Positions 27,280 to 38,631 are shown, numbered from the stretch's first letter. The stretch: DNA of 64,000 nt from Paraburkholderia sp. CNPSo 3274 (GCF_024206475.1 NZ_JAMBPR010000024.1:54258-118257), one strand, 5' to 3'. A program made the numbers and translations. The notes: generated by a model from the letters alone, not told the origin.

Positions 27280-28899
27280 ATGGCTCTCTCACTCCCGAGG
27301 TACGCGCTCGCCGCGGCTGCGCTCTTCACGGCGCTATCCACGTCCGCGCACGCACTCGACGCGGCCGACGTCGCGCCGCTCGGCGGCGACGACTTCGACG
27401 CGAAATCAGCGGCCATCGACAAGCTCATCGCCACGCACGACGCCGCATCGCTTGCGCTCCTGAAAGCGCTCGCCGACGACAACGTCACGGCGACCGATTC
27501 AGGCGAAGTGCTGGTGCAGGACGGCGACAATGCACGCGACGCGGCAACGGGCCGGCCCGTCGCCGCAAACGTCGCTTCGAGCGCGCAGCCCATCACGCTG
27601 AACAACCTCTTGCGCTCGAAGGTAGCGGGCGCGGTCTCGGGCCTGCAACTCGCCTCGCCCGACCTGGAAACGCGGCGCGCCGCCATCGCCGCGCTGCTGA
27701 AGAACCCCGACCCGGCCATGAAGCCGATGATCGACGCCGCGCGCGCGAAGGAAACCGACCCGGCGCTCAAGCGCCGTCTCGACACGCTCTGGGCGATGAC
27801 CGCGCTGCACGACCCGAATGCGGCTACGCGCCTCGAAGCGGCGAAACTCGTCGCCGCGCGCCACGATCTCGACATGTACGAACTGCTGCGCCCGCTCGTC
27901 GCGAAGAACGCGAGCGGCGCGTACAACGAGCCCGATGCCGACGTGCGCGCCGCAGCGCTTCAAGGCATCGACGCGCTCGACGCCATCCAGCGCCGCAGCG
28001 AGATCGCCGGCACGCTGTTCGCGGGCCTTTCGCTCGGCAGCGTCCTGCTGCTCGCGGCGCTCGGTCTCGCCATCACTTATGGGCTCATCGGCGTCATCAA
28101 CATGGCGCACGGCGAGTTCTTGATGATCGGTGCGTACGCAACCTATGTCGTGCAAACGCTCGTGCAGCGCTATGCGCCCGGCGCGTTCGACTGGTATCCG
28201 CTCTTCGCGATTCCCGCTTCGTTCGTCGTCGCAGCGCTCGTGGGCGCGGTGATCGAGCGGCTCGTGATCCGCCACCTCTACGGCCGCCCGCTCGAAACGC
28301 TGCTCACCACGTTCGGTATCAGCCTCATCCTCATTCAGGCCACGCGCATGATCTTCGGCGCGCAGAACGTGCAGGTCGAAAACCCCTCGTGGATGAGCGG
28401 CGGCGTGACCGTCATGCCCAACCTCATCCTGCCATACAACCGCCTCGCGATCCTCGCGTTCTCGATGATCGTGGTGGGCATTGCGTGGACCGTGCTCACG
28501 AAGACGCGTCTTGGCCTGTTCGTGCGCGCCGTCACGCAAAACCGCCGCATGGCCGCCTGCGTAGGCGTGCGCACCGCGCGCGTGGATGCATGGGCCTTCG
28601 CGTTCGGCGCGGGCGTGGCGGGCCTTGGCGGCTGCGCGCTCTCGCAGATCGGCAACGTCGGTCCCGACCTCGGCCAGAGCTACATCATCGATTCGTTCAT
28701 GGCCGTGGTGCTGGGCGGCGTCGGGCAGATTGCAGGCACCGTGATCGGCGGCTTCGGGCTCGGACTCGTCTCCAAGGCCATCGAGCCGTTCTGGGGCGCC
28801 GTGCTCGCGAAGATCGCCGTGCTCGTGCTGATCGTGCTCTTCATCCAGAAGCGTCCGCAGGGGCTTTTTGCCCTCAAGGGCCGCAGCGCGGAGGCATGA
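27280..28899 (+). CDS. urtB: Urea ABC transporter permease UrtB with long N-terminal domain
   Basis: 539 residues. The first ~25 form a signal peptide (ending SAHA). Residues ~26-235 are an alanine-rich, helical, HEAT-like region (repeated phrases such as RRAAIAALLKNPDPAMKPMI), presumably periplasmic. The rest is a LivH-type permease: GLAITYGLIGVINMAHGEF is the signature, and LTTFGISLILIQATRMIFG is typical. The long extension is a normal UrtB feature and sets it apart from LivH. UrtC starts 1 bp after the stop. Confidence 0.94.
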   Translation: MALSLPRYALAAAALFTALSTSAHALDAADVAPLGGDDFDAKSAAIDKLIATHDAASLALLKALADDNVTATDSGEVLVQDGDNARDAATGRPVAANVASSAQPITLNNLLRSKVAGAVSGLQLASPDLETRRAAIAALLKNPDPAMKPMIDAARAKETDPALKRRLDTLWAMTALHDPNAATRLEAAKLVAARHDLDMYELLRPLVAKNASGAYNEPDADVRAAALQGIDALDAIQRRSEIAGTLFAGLSLGSVLLLAALGLAITYGLIGVINMAHGEFLMIGAYATYVVQTLVQRYAPGAFDWYPLFAIPASFVVAALVGAVIERLVIRHLYGRPLETLLTTFGISLILIQATRMIFGAQNVQVENPSWMSGGVTVMPNLILPYNRLAILAFSMIVVGIAWTVLTKTRLGLFVRAVTQNRRMAACVGVRTARVDAWAFAFGAGVAGLGGCALSQIGNVGPDLGQSYIIDSFMAVVLGGVGQIAGTVIGGFGLGLVSKAIEPFWGAVLAKIAVLVLIVLFIQKRPQGLFALKGRSAEA

Positions 28900-28900
28900 C

Positions 28901-30094
28901 ATGACGAGCGTCACTTCCTCTTCCGCGCGTCACGCGCTGGGCGCCTCGCGGACTTCGGGCGACGGCGCCGAAACATTCGCGCTCGGCTTGCCCGCGCGGC
29001 CGGCCCTCCTCTCGCCGCGCGCCTGGCTCGCCCTCATCGTGCTGATCCTCGTCATCGGCGTGGGCGTGCCGCTTTGCGCGCTGGTGCTGCCGCAATCGAG
29101 CGCGCTGCATCTTTCCGCGTATGCCATGACGCTGGGCGGCAAGCTCATGTGCTACGCGATCGCCGCGCTCGCACTCGATCTCGTGTGGGGCTATTGCGGC
29201 ATTCTGAGCCTCGGTCACGGTCTCTTCTTCGCGCTGGGCGGCTACGCCATCGGCATGTACCTCATGCGCGAGATCGGTCACGACGGCAAGTACGGCAGCG
29301 ACCTGCCCGACTTCATGGTGTTTCTCGACTGGCATGCGCTGCCGTGGTACTGGCAAGGCACGGAGCACCTTTGGTATGCACTCCTGCTCGTCGTGCTCGT
29401 GCCCGCCGTGGTCGCCTGGGTGTTCGGCTTCTTCACGTTCCGCTCGCGCGTGAAAGGCGTGTACCTCTCGATCATCACGCAAGCCATGACGTTCGCCGCG
29501 ATGCTGCTCTTCTACCGCAACGAAACGGGCTTCGGCGGCAACAACGGCTTCACGGACTTCAAGCGCATTGCGGGCATGCCGATCACGCATCCGGGCACAC
29601 GCACCGTGCTGTTCCTCCTGACGTTCGCCCTGCTCGTGGTCGCGTTTCTCGGCGCGCGGGCCATCGTCACCTCGAAGCTCGGGCGTGTGGTGAGCGCCGT
29701 GCGCGACGGCGAAACGCGCCTCATGTTTCTCGGCTACAGCCCGCTCGGCTACAAGCTGTTCGTGTGGACCGTCTCGGCCGTCCTGTGCGGCATTGCGGGT
29801 GCGCTTTACGTGCCGCAGGTCGGCATCATCAATCCGAGCGAGATGTCGCCTGGCAACTCGATCGAAATGGCGATCTGGGTGGCCGTGGGCGGACGCGGCA
29901 CGCTCATCGGGCCGATCATCGGCGCGTTCGCCGTGAACGGCGCAAAGAGCTTTTTTACCGCGCATTTCGCCGAGTACTGGCTGTTCTTCCTCGGCCTGAT
30001 GTTCGTGCTCGTGCCGCTCCTGCTGCCCAACGGCATCGTGGGACTCATCGAACTCATCCGGAACCGGATCACCACGCGGAGCGAGCGCCCATGA
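28901..30094 (+). CDS. urtC: Urea ABC transporter permease UrtC
   Basis: 397 residues from ATG 28901, LivM-type permease with about ten membrane segments. LVWGYCGILSLGHGLFFALG is the conserved family segment, and residues ~120-150 hold a soluble insertion. The variable first 40 residues are cytoplasmic. Its stop overlaps the urtD start as ATGA at 30091-30094. Confidence 0.94.
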   Translation: MTSVTSSSARHALGASRTSGDGAETFALGLPARPALLSPRAWLALIVLILVIGVGVPLCALVLPQSSALHLSAYAMTLGGKLMCYAIAALALDLVWGYCGILSLGHGLFFALGGYAIGMYLMREIGHDGKYGSDLPDFMVFLDWHALPWYWQGTEHLWYALLLVVLVPAVVAWVFGFFTFRSRVKGVYLSIITQAMTFAAMLLFYRNETGFGGNNGFTDFKRIAGMPITHPGTRTVLFLLTFALLVVAFLGARAIVTSKLGRVVSAVRDGETRLMFLGYSPLGYKLFVWTVSAVLCGIAGALYVPQVGIINPSEMSPGNSIEMAIWVAVGGRGTLIGPIIGAFAVNGAKSFFTAHFAEYWLFFLGLMFVLVPLLLPNGIVGLIELIRNRITTRSERP

Positions 30095-30972
30095 ACGGAC
30101 ATTGCGTGATCAGCGACCCGCTCAACCACAACCCCTTCGACGACGCCCTCAAGTACGACGAACTCGCCCTCTCCGGCGTGGCGGAGCTCGGGCATGTGGT
30201 CGAACCCGGCGCGATCGACATCTCGCACGGCACGATCCTGTATCTCGAAGACGTGAGCGTGAGCTTCGACGGCTTTCGTGCGCTCAACAAGCTTTCGCTC
30301 GTGATCGACGCGGGCGAGCTGCGCTGCGTGATCGGCCCGAACGGCGCAGGCAAGACCACGATGATGGATGTCATCACCGGCAAGACCGCGCCCGATTCGG
30401 GCAAGGTGTTCCTCGGGCAGACACTCGACCTCACGCGCATGAACGAGCCGGCCATCGCGCGCGCGGGCATTGGCCGCAAGTTCCAGAAGCCCACGGTGTT
30501 CGAGCAGCATCCCGTATGGGAGAACCTCGAACTCGCGATGAAGGCCGACAAGGGCTGGTTCGCCACGCTGCGCGCGCGCCTGGGGCGCGAGGCGCAGGCG
30601 AAGATCGAGGAAACGCTCGAAGTGATCCGGCTGGAGAGCGACGCGCGACGCCTGGCTGGGGAGCTATCGCACGGCCAGAAGCAGCGGCTCGAAATCGGCA
30701 TGCTGCTCATGCAAAAGCCGCAACTGCTGCTGCTCGACGAGCCCGCCGCCGGCATGACCGACGACGAGACCATGGAACTCGCCACGCTGCTCAACCGCCT
30801 GCGCGGCAGCTGCTCGATGATGGTGGTCGAGCACGACATGGAGTTCGTCGCCGCGCTCGCGGGTGAAACCGGGCGCGTGACGGTAATGGCCGAAGGCAGC
30901 GTGCTCGCGCACGGCACGCTTGACGACGTGAAGCGCGACGAAGCGGTCATCGAATCGTATCTGGGCCGGTAG
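30091..30972 (+). CDS. urtD: Urea ABC transporter ATP-binding protein UrtD
   Basis: 293 residues; LivG-type ATPase. Walker A GPNGAGKTT, signature LSHGQKQRLEIGMLL (His replacing the usual Gly, common in UrtD), Walker B LLLLDEPAAGM and the EHDMEF switch histidine. A ~50-residue N-terminal extension precedes the ATPase domain. Pairs with UrtE. Confidence 0.94.
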   Translation: MNGHCVISDPLNHNPFDDALKYDELALSGVAELGHVVEPGAIDISHGTILYLEDVSVSFDGFRALNKLSLVIDAGELRCVIGPNGAGKTTMMDVITGKTAPDSGKVFLGQTLDLTRMNEPAIARAGIGRKFQKPTVFEQHPVWENLELAMKADKGWFATLRARLGREAQAKIEETLEVIRLESDARRLAGELSHGQKQRLEIGMLLMQKPQLLLLDEPAAGMTDDETMELATLLNRLRGSCSMMVVEHDMEFVAALAGETGRVTVMAEGSVLAHGTLDDVKRDEAVIESYLGR

Positions 30973-30994
30973 GGCCGTTTCGAACATATCAGTC

Positions 30995-31690
30995 ATGCTA
31001 ACTATCGAATCGCTGAATCAGTACTACGGCGGCAGCCACATCTTGCGCAACGTCTCGATGACGGTGCCCGAGGGCGAACTCACCGTGCTGCTCGGCCGCA
31101 ACGGCGTGGGCAAAAGCACGCTGCTGCGCTGCCTCATGGGCGTCGTGCCGACAAAGAACGGCTCGATCGCCTGGCGCGGCGAAGCGCTCACGAAGCTGCC
31201 CACGCATGCGCGGGTGGCGCAGGGCCTCGCTTACGTGCCGCAAGGGCGCGATATCTTTCCGCGCCTGAGCGTCGAAGAAAATCTGCTGGTGGGCGCGGCG
31301 AGCAAGAAGCGCATGCCAGCGGGCGTGCCTGCGCATATCTACGAACTCTTCCCCGTGCTCAAGGACATGAAGGCGCGGCGCGGCGGCGACCTCTCGGGTG
31401 GCCAGCAGCAGCAGCTCGCCATCGGCCGCGCGCTGATGAGCGATCCGCAGTTGCTCATTCTCGATGAGCCTACCGAAGGCATCCAGCCTTCGATCATCCA
31501 GGACATCGGCCGCACGCTGCGGCGGCTCGTGGAAGAGATGCAGATGACGGTGCTGCTGGTCGAACAGTACTACGACTTCGCCAAGGCCATTGCGGACCGC
31601 TACTGGGTGATGAGCCGCGGCGAAATCGTGGCGGGCGGCGCCGGCGCAAGCATGGATGCAGATGGGGTGCGGGAGTTGATCGCGGTGTGA
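30995..31690 (+). CDS. urtE: Urea ABC transporter ATP-binding protein UrtE
   Basis: 231 residues; LivF-type ATPase. Walker A GRNGVGKST, Q-loop YVPQGRDIFPRLSVEENL, signature LSGGQQQQLAIGRAL, Walker B LILDEPTEGIQPSII. Last gene of urtABCDE, 22 bp after urtD. No clear terminator follows. Confidence 0.95.
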   Translation: MLTIESLNQYYGGSHILRNVSMTVPEGELTVLLGRNGVGKSTLLRCLMGVVPTKNGSIAWRGEALTKLPTHARVAQGLAYVPQGRDIFPRLSVEENLLVGAASKKRMPAGVPAHIYELFPVLKDMKARRGGDLSGGQQQQLAIGRALMSDPQLLILDEPTEGIQPSIIQDIGRTLRRLVEEMQMTVLLVEQYYDFAKAIADRYWVMSRGEIVAGGAGASMDADGVRELIAV

Positions 31691-32347
31691 AGCCTGAAAC
31701 CATCGACGTCCCAATGAGTGAAGACGTCTCTCGTTATACCCCTACGCCGTGCCGGGTGACGGCTACTGTGCGCTCAAATTGCGCGCACAGCTGCCCATCG
31801 CGCGTAACGATCGTCCAGGCATCCCCTTGGGTCCCAACGGGGTGCCAGTATCGTCGTCACTTGTGACCGGCATGATCCATCTGGTCTCTGTGATCGTATC
31901 GTCTCGGTCTCAACTCATAAGAACTGTTGCCAGGCGCCAACCGGTCTAACTAAACAGAAAGAAGATCACTAATGTTGATCTTTTTCCTTGAGCGGTAAGC
32001 CCCTATCCCGGCGGCAATCGAGACACGGAAGACCTCGTTGCGCCCTTGGCTCACAAGGTTGGCACTCAGCACGGGCACCACCCCATTCTCGGGCGATAGT
32101 GTTGGGACGTAGCTAGCCCGTCGAGCCAGGCGTACGCTTGCAGCATGTGGCGCCGCTGCTCAGCGCAACATCGGACGTCCAGAACATGCGAGCGCCTCCG
32201 GGCATTGGGAACCCCCTTCGGGTCGACATCGCTGTTCCCATACGAAATTCTGTCGTTTTGCCCGAAATTTCTTCACTCCACCTGGCCATTGGCGCTTCTT
32301 CCTCGAAAAACCGTCGCGTCGGGAGGCGCACCACAGTGCTCCGGCTC
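31691..32347. other. Gene-poor stretch between urtE and the Fic gene
   Basis: 657 bp without a supported gene. Reverse-strand fragments at about 31950-32160 read like the decayed end of a protein but are broken by stops. Base composition is less GC-rich than the urt genes. It looks like the left border of inserted DNA carrying the Fic gene. Confidence 0.45.
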
Positions 32348-33889
32348 TCAGCGCTGCGAGGATTCGCCGTCACTGCTGGGGTGTGCCGATGCCGGGTTGA
32401 AAGCCTCGCGCACCACCTCTTCGATCCGGGCAATGACCTCATCGGGCAGATGCGGGTACGTCTTGCGTTTGTTCGACGACAGCTTTCCGTTGTTCGATTG
32501 CACCATGCGGATGAGCGCCGACAGGTCCGGGCGCGGAAGATTGAGTTCGCCGTTCAGCTGCTCAAACGCGGCGTCGAAGCCGCTTAGCCAGTGCAGTTCG
32601 CGTGGCAACTCGGTCCTCACGGCGTCGATGAGCATGCGGTGCAGGAAACGGACTTCCCCTGTCGCGTCGAAGAACCGGTAGGGTCGCCCTCCCGGTGACG
32701 AAACTACGTGCGGCGCGTACTCGCCGGGCGCGTATCGCCACAGTCGCGTGGCCGGGCGGGAGAACCCATTTAGCACGTCAAGGTACACGTCTTCGTGGCG
32801 CTTGAAGACCGCTGAAACCGGCACGATGGCCCCGCCCTTCAATCGCCGGGCGCCGTTGATCACATGGTGGATAAGGAAGCGGTGAATACGCCCGTTCCCA
32901 TCCAGAAAGGGATGCAGGTAGACAAATCCAAAGGCCGCACAAGCGGACCGCACGAGCACGTTGGAGCAGCGATATCCGCCGGCGCCGGACTGCTCGTTGA
33001 TGAACGCCTCCCAGCCTCGCATGGCGCGCGGAAGGTCTTCGGGCGGTGGCGGGAAAAACGTGACACGCCCCGTTCCGTCCTCGAGCCAGTTCTGTTTCGC
33101 CCGGTACGATGTCTCCCGAGCGTAGGTCTCCCTGACGATGACGTTCTGCAACTCGACGAGCCACTCCTCGGTAATGCGCTCTTCCTCGCCGGCCCGGGCA
33201 AGAAGCTGGACAAAGCGCTCGCCCTTGTTGCCGCTGGGCGTTTCGCGTTCGATGCTGTAGCTGCTGCGCGTCTCGGAAAGGAACAGGTAGCGGACCGCGC
33301 GTTCGTAGAGTGCTGCGTCGGTGACCTGCTCCAGTGTCAGACTCGCCTCATCCAGCAAATCGTCCAGAGAGGGCCCGCTCGCCAGTGCAATGCGCCGCAC
33401 GAGCGGGCAGAAATCGCGCGTGCCAGGCAGGTTGTCTCGCACCCGGAACTTCGGGTGCCGGATTGCGTGCGCGCAATCCGCCGTGAAGTAATCAGCCTCT
33501 GGCAGTGCATCGACGTAGGCGCCTGTAGGGCCCTTGTCGACGACCAGATTGCCGCCGGTTAGCCACTCCCAGAAGAAGCATGCCCTTCGTACGAACGCAC
33601 TGTTCGGCGACTCGGACCACCGGCGTAGAAGTTCCGCCTCGGGCAGGTGCTCGAACACCGCCTCAAGCACCTCAAGATTCACCCCCTCATTGCGAAGCGC
33701 AAATTCCACGTGCCCGAGAAGTGTTTGCTCCACCGCGGTCTTGCGCGGATACCAGAATCCATTGTGGCCGCGCACTTTCTGGTTCACGGAACCGTTGAGA
33801 TAAGCGGGCGCCTCAAGCGGCCGAACCTGTGGCTCCAGGTTCAGGTGCTCGATGAGGTGTTGGTAGCCAACGGGTTCCAGTTCGGCCAT
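32348..33889 (-). CDS. Fic-domain protein (predicted AMP-transferring enzyme)
   Basis: 513 residues. The Fic core motif HPFLDGNGRIHR at about residues 323-334 has the catalytic His, the Asn and the Arg for nucleotide binding, so it should be active. TRSSYSIERE near residue 210-217 resembles the S-x-x-x-E inhibitory helix placed N-terminal to the core, which would make it a self-inhibited class II Fic protein. An N-terminal region (about 20-120) resembles the Fic N-terminal helical domain; the C-terminal ~100 residues are unassigned. Targets are unknown. It stands alone between the urea transport and urease genes with neither a FicA-type antitoxin nor other phage genes. Confidence 0.88.
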   Translation of the reverse strand: MAELEPVGYQHLIEHLNLEPQVRPLEAPAYLNGSVNQKVRGHNGFWYPRKTAVEQTLLGHVEFALRNEGVNLEVLEAVFEHLPEAELLRRWSESPNSAFVRRACFFWEWLTGGNLVVDKGPTGAYVDALPEADYFTADCAHAIRHPKFRVRDNLPGTRDFCPLVRRIALASGPSLDDLLDEASLTLEQVTDAALYERAVRYLFLSETRSSYSIERETPSGNKGERFVQLLARAGEEERITEEWLVELQNVIVRETYARETSYRAKQNWLEDGTGRVTFFPPPPEDLPRAMRGWEAFINEQSGAGGYRCSNVLVRSACAAFGFVYLHPFLDGNGRIHRFLIHHVINGARRLKGGAIVPVSAVFKRHEDVYLDVLNGFSRPATRLWRYAPGEYAPHVVSSPGGRPYRFFDATGEVRFLHRMLIDAVRTELPRELHWLSGFDAAFEQLNGELNLPRPDLSALIRMVQSNNGKLSSNKRKTYPHLPDEVIARIEEVVREAFNPASAHPSSDGESSQR

Positions 33890-34432
33890 GCGACTCGAAA
33901 AACGTTCAGAAGTCTCGAAATATTATCGCAAATGGCCATTTCTAACGATGATTACTCGCAAAATCGTCGCTCCACGCCCTTATTCAAGGCGCGACCTCGC
34001 CGGCACCGCTGCACAGTGGCGGCAAGAAAGGCCGCGCCTGGCATCGCTGAATGCTCGAGCTTGCACGACCTCGCAGCCTGCGACGCTTTTTCCCGCGCCG
34101 CCCCGTTGCGCGAAACGGAACTTGCGCGGCTGAGCTGCGCAATGGTGCCGCCCCCTGAACTGCTGCAGCCAGTCAACGCGCGCCGTGACTGGCACCATGC
34201 TCGAGCACCTCGGCTACGACTTACCGACAGGCGAGCGTGCTGCCCCGTTCCTGACGATCAGGATCGCGCGAGCTTTTCGCGTTCTGGACGTCCAGGACGT
34301 CATCCGTCTGAGCGCTGAACCACCGGCGTGACATGCAAGCAGCCTTGACACGCACGCTTCCCCGGCCCCTGATCATCGCTCGCGAGCGCGCGTGCTATCC
34401 TCCACGCCATTGCCCCGTCCCCCTCGCCACGC
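33890..34432. other. Gene-poor stretch between the Fic gene and ureD
   Basis: 543 bp. The first ~60 bp are AT-rich and should hold the Fic promoter. A 44-codon plus-strand frame at 34197-34331 (MLEHLGYDLPTGER at its start) has a protein-like composition but no recognisable family; it may be the tail of a decayed gene. The right border of the Fic insertion is probably here. Confidence 0.4.
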
Positions 34433-35338
34433 ATGTCGCTCCACGACGATCACGCCGCACTCGCCAACACCACGTTTCGCAGCACCGCGCATCAGGAATG
34501 GGCCGCGAAACTCGAGCTGGGCTTCGAGCGGCAGGGCGAGCGCACCGCGCTCACGCATCGCCTGCACGTGGGGCCGTTGCGCGTGCAACGGCCGCTCTAC
34601 CCTGAGGGCGACGCGATCTGTCACGCGGTGATCGTGCATCCGCCAGCCGGCATCGCAGGCGGCGACCGGCTCGACATCGACGTGAGTGTGGGTGATGGCG
34701 CTCACGCCGTGCTCACCACGCCGGGCGCGACCAAGTGGTACAAGTCGAACGGGCGCGTGGCGCGCCAGCGCATCACCGTGCGCGTGGGCGCGGGCGCGAA
34801 GCTCGACTGGCTGCCGCAGAACAACCTCGTGTTCGACCACGCCCACGCCGAACTCGAATTCGCGCTCACGCTCGGCGCCGGGGCCACGGCCATCGGCTGG
34901 GACGCCACCCAACTGGGCCGCCAGGCCGCGGGTGAACGCTGGTCGGCGGGCATGGTGCGAGCGCTCACGCGCGTGACGCGCGCTGCGCCTGAAAGCGAAG
35001 CCGACGATCAACTGCTCTGGCTCGAACGCGCACTCATCGACGCCCACGACCCGCTGCGCGACGCGCCGCAAGGCCTCGCGGGCTACCCCGCTTTCGGCGT
35101 GCTGTGGGCGATCGGCCCCGCGTGCAACGAGGCGCTCGCGCAAGACCTCGCCACTATCCTGCCCTTCGATGACGCGCTGCGCTCGGGCGCGACCTGCATC
35201 GCGCCGGGTGTCCTGCTCGTGCGCGTGGTCGGGCGTTCGATGGAACCCCTGCAGAACACGCTCACGCAGTGCTGGACGGCGCTGCGGCCGTTCGTGCATG
35301 ACGTGAAGGCCGCCCCGCTGCGCTTGTGGACCACCTAA
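34433..35338 (+). CDS. ureD: Urease accessory protein UreD (UreH)
   Basis: 301 residues. Scaffold protein that binds apo-urease together with UreF and UreG during nickel insertion. Family features: LRVQRPLYPEGDAICHAVIV, HPPAGIAGGDRLDIDV and TTPGATKWYKSNGRVA, all strongly conserved in UreD. It precedes the structural genes, but a 243-bp gap with its own sigma-54 promoter separates it from ureA. Confidence 0.94.
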   Translation: MSLHDDHAALANTTFRSTAHQEWAAKLELGFERQGERTALTHRLHVGPLRVQRPLYPEGDAICHAVIVHPPAGIAGGDRLDIDVSVGDGAHAVLTTPGATKWYKSNGRVARQRITVRVGAGAKLDWLPQNNLVFDHAHAELEFALTLGAGATAIGWDATQLGRQAAGERWSAGMVRALTRVTRAAPESEADDQLLWLERALIDAHDPLRDAPQGLAGYPAFGVLWAIGPACNEALAQDLATILPFDDALRSGATCIAPGVLLVRVVGRSMEPLQNTLTQCWTALRPFVHDVKAAPLRLWTT

Positions 35339-35350
35339 GCGAGCGTTACC

Positions 35351-35367
35351 CGCACCGCAACGGTGCG
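35351..35367. promoter_or_regulatory. Probable NtrC-binding palindrome upstream of ureA
   Basis: CGCACCGCAACGGTGCG is symmetric (GCACC, five bases, GGTGC), matching the NtrC dimer consensus. It is centred about 128 bp before the expected sigma-54 start site. A second pair of GCACC/GGTGC words lies at 35414-35440 with other spacing. Confidence 0.6.
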
Positions 35368-35460
35368 CATCAGCGCCTCTACGCACAGTAGCGCAGCGCA
35401 GCAACGCCAACGCGGTGCAAAAGCACCTCGAAAATGGTGCATCCACGCTGTCCCCTTCAT

Positions 35461-35476
35461 TGGCACACACCTTGCT
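35461..35476 (+). promoter_or_regulatory. Sigma-54 promoter of the urease structural genes
   Basis: TGGCACACACCTTGCT matches the -24/-12 sigma-54 consensus exactly, with the correct 5-bp spacer. Transcription should start near 35487, about 95 bp before the ureA ATG. Confidence 0.75.
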
Positions 35477-35581
35477 GAGAGCTTGCATCGATTCGTGCGC
35501 GCCGCGCGCGAGGCCGCAAGCTGCGTGTAACCTCGCTCCCGTAAGCTGGGTCGCCAGACTTGCCCCAACCGACCTGGAACG

Positions 35582-35884
35582 ATGAAGCTCACGCCACGCG
35601 AAAAAGACAAGCTCCTGATCTTCACCGCCGCGCTGCTCGCCGAAAGGCGCCGCGCCCGCGGCCTCAAGCTCAACTACCCGGAGGCAATCGCCTTCATCAG
35701 CGCGGCGCTGATGGAGGCGGCCCGCGACGGCAAAACCGTCGCCGAGGTCATGCACTACGGCACCACCCTGCTCACACGCGACGACGTGATGGAAGGCGTG
35801 CCCGAGATGATCCCCGACATCCAGGTCGAAGCGACCTTCCCCGACGGCACCAAGCTCGTCACCGTCCACCATCCGATCCCCTGA
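35582..35884 (+). CDS. ureA: Urease gamma subunit
   Basis: 100 residues, full length. MKLTPREKDKLLIFTAALLA and LNYPEAIAFISAALMEAARD are diagnostic. Forms the (alpha-beta-gamma)3 urease that hydrolyses urea to ammonia and carbamate. First gene after the sigma-54 promoter; ureB follows after 17 bp. Confidence 0.97.
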   Translation: MKLTPREKDKLLIFTAALLAERRRARGLKLNYPEAIAFISAALMEAARDGKTVAEVMHYGTTLLTRDDVMEGVPEMIPDIQVEATFPDGTKLVTVHHPIP

Positions 35885-35901
35885 GTCGGGAGGAGCCAAC
35901 C

Positions 35902-36207
35902 ATGATCCCCGGCGAAATGCTGATCGACGACGGCGAAATCGAACTCAACGCGGGCCGCGAAACCCTCACGGTGAAGGTGGCGAACACGGGCGACCGCCCC
36001 GTGCAGATCGGCTCGCACTTCCACTTCTATGAGGTCAACGCCGCACTCTCGTTCGATCGTGCAGCCGCGCGCGGCTTTCGCCTGAACATTGCCGCGGGCA
36101 CGGCCGTGCGCTTCGAGCCAGGACAAGAGCGCACCGTGGAACTCGTGGCGCTCGCGGGAGAGCGCGCCGTGTACGGCTTCAACGGCCAGGTGATGGGCCC
36201 GCTCTGA
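35902..36207 (+). CDS. ureB: Urease beta subunit
   Basis: 101 residues from ATG 35902, preceded by GGAGG. MIPGEMLIDDGEIELNAGRE and GSHFHFYEVNAALSFDR are the family signatures. Separate from ureA, as in most proteobacteria. Confidence 0.97.
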   Translation: MIPGEMLIDDGEIELNAGRETLTVKVANTGDRPVQIGSHFHFYEVNAALSFDRAAARGFRLNIAAGTAVRFEPGQERTVELVALAGERAVYGFNGQVMGPL

Positions 36208-36249
36208 GCGCGGACTGGCGTTTTCAAGCGATTTCATCAGGAATCCCAC

Positions 36250-37968
<1,719 letters not shown>

Positions 37969-37977
37969 AGTTTAGCC

Positions 37978-38631
37978 ATGCGCACGATCGACAAACGACT
38001 TGACGCGAAGCTCGCGCCGGTACTGGTGAAGCGGGCGCCCACGCTCACGCTGCCCTACGACGCGCGCTGCAAGAGCCGCTTCGCGGCCACGCTCGATACG
38101 GGCGAGGAAGTGGGCGTGGTGCTGCCGCGCGGCACGGTGCTGCGCGACGGCGACATGCTCGTGGCCGACGACGGTGGCCTCGTGCGCGTGATCGCGGCGG
38201 CTGAGAGCGTGTTGCGTGTACGCGCGCCCGACCGCGTCACGCTCACGCGCGCCGCGTATCACCTCGGCAATCGCCACACGCCGGTGGAAGTGGGCGCGGA
38301 CGAACTCAAGCTCGAAGCGGACCCCGTGCTCGAAGACATGCTCAAGCGCCTGGGCGCCCAGGTCGAACGCGTCCAGTTGCCGTTCCAACCGGAGTCGGGC
38401 GCATACGGCGGCGGCCACCGCCACGGCCACGACGAGACCTTCGCCGACGACTACGCGCTCGCGCAACGCGTGTACGACGAGCACCACGGTCACGCGCATT
38501 CGCACGACCATACGCAAAGTCATTCGCACACTCACGCTCATGGCGAAGATCAAGCGCATGACCACGATTGCGGACACGATCACGGTCATTGCGACGGCCA
38601 CGCGCACGACCACAGCCATGAACATCGCTGA
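37978..38631 (+). CDS. ureE: Urease nickel metallochaperone UreE with His-rich tail
   Basis: 217 residues: an N-terminal peptide-binding domain, a central metal-binding domain (DMLKRLGAQVERV near residue 120) and a C-terminal tail from about residue 142 with more than 20 histidines in HGH/HDH repeats. Such tails hold several nickel ions, as in Klebsiella UreE. Delivers nickel to the UreDFG-urease complex. Its last 14 bases overlap ureF. Confidence 0.95.
   Translation: MRTIDKRLDAKLAPVLVKRAPTLTLPYDARCKSRFAATLDTGEEVGVVLPRGTVLRDGDMLVADDGGLVRVIAAAESVLRVRAPDRVTLTRAAYHLGNRHTPVEVGADELKLEADPVLEDMLKRLGAQVERVQLPFQPESGAYGGGHRHGHDETFADDYALAQRVYDEHHGHAHSHDHTQSHSHTHAHGEDQAHDHDCGHDHGHCDGHAHDHSHEHR

Noticed and set aside
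32113..32442. 109-codon minus-strand frame downstream of the Fic gene
   Set aside because: No ribosome site, no known motif, overlaps the 3' end of the Fic gene; possible fragment only.
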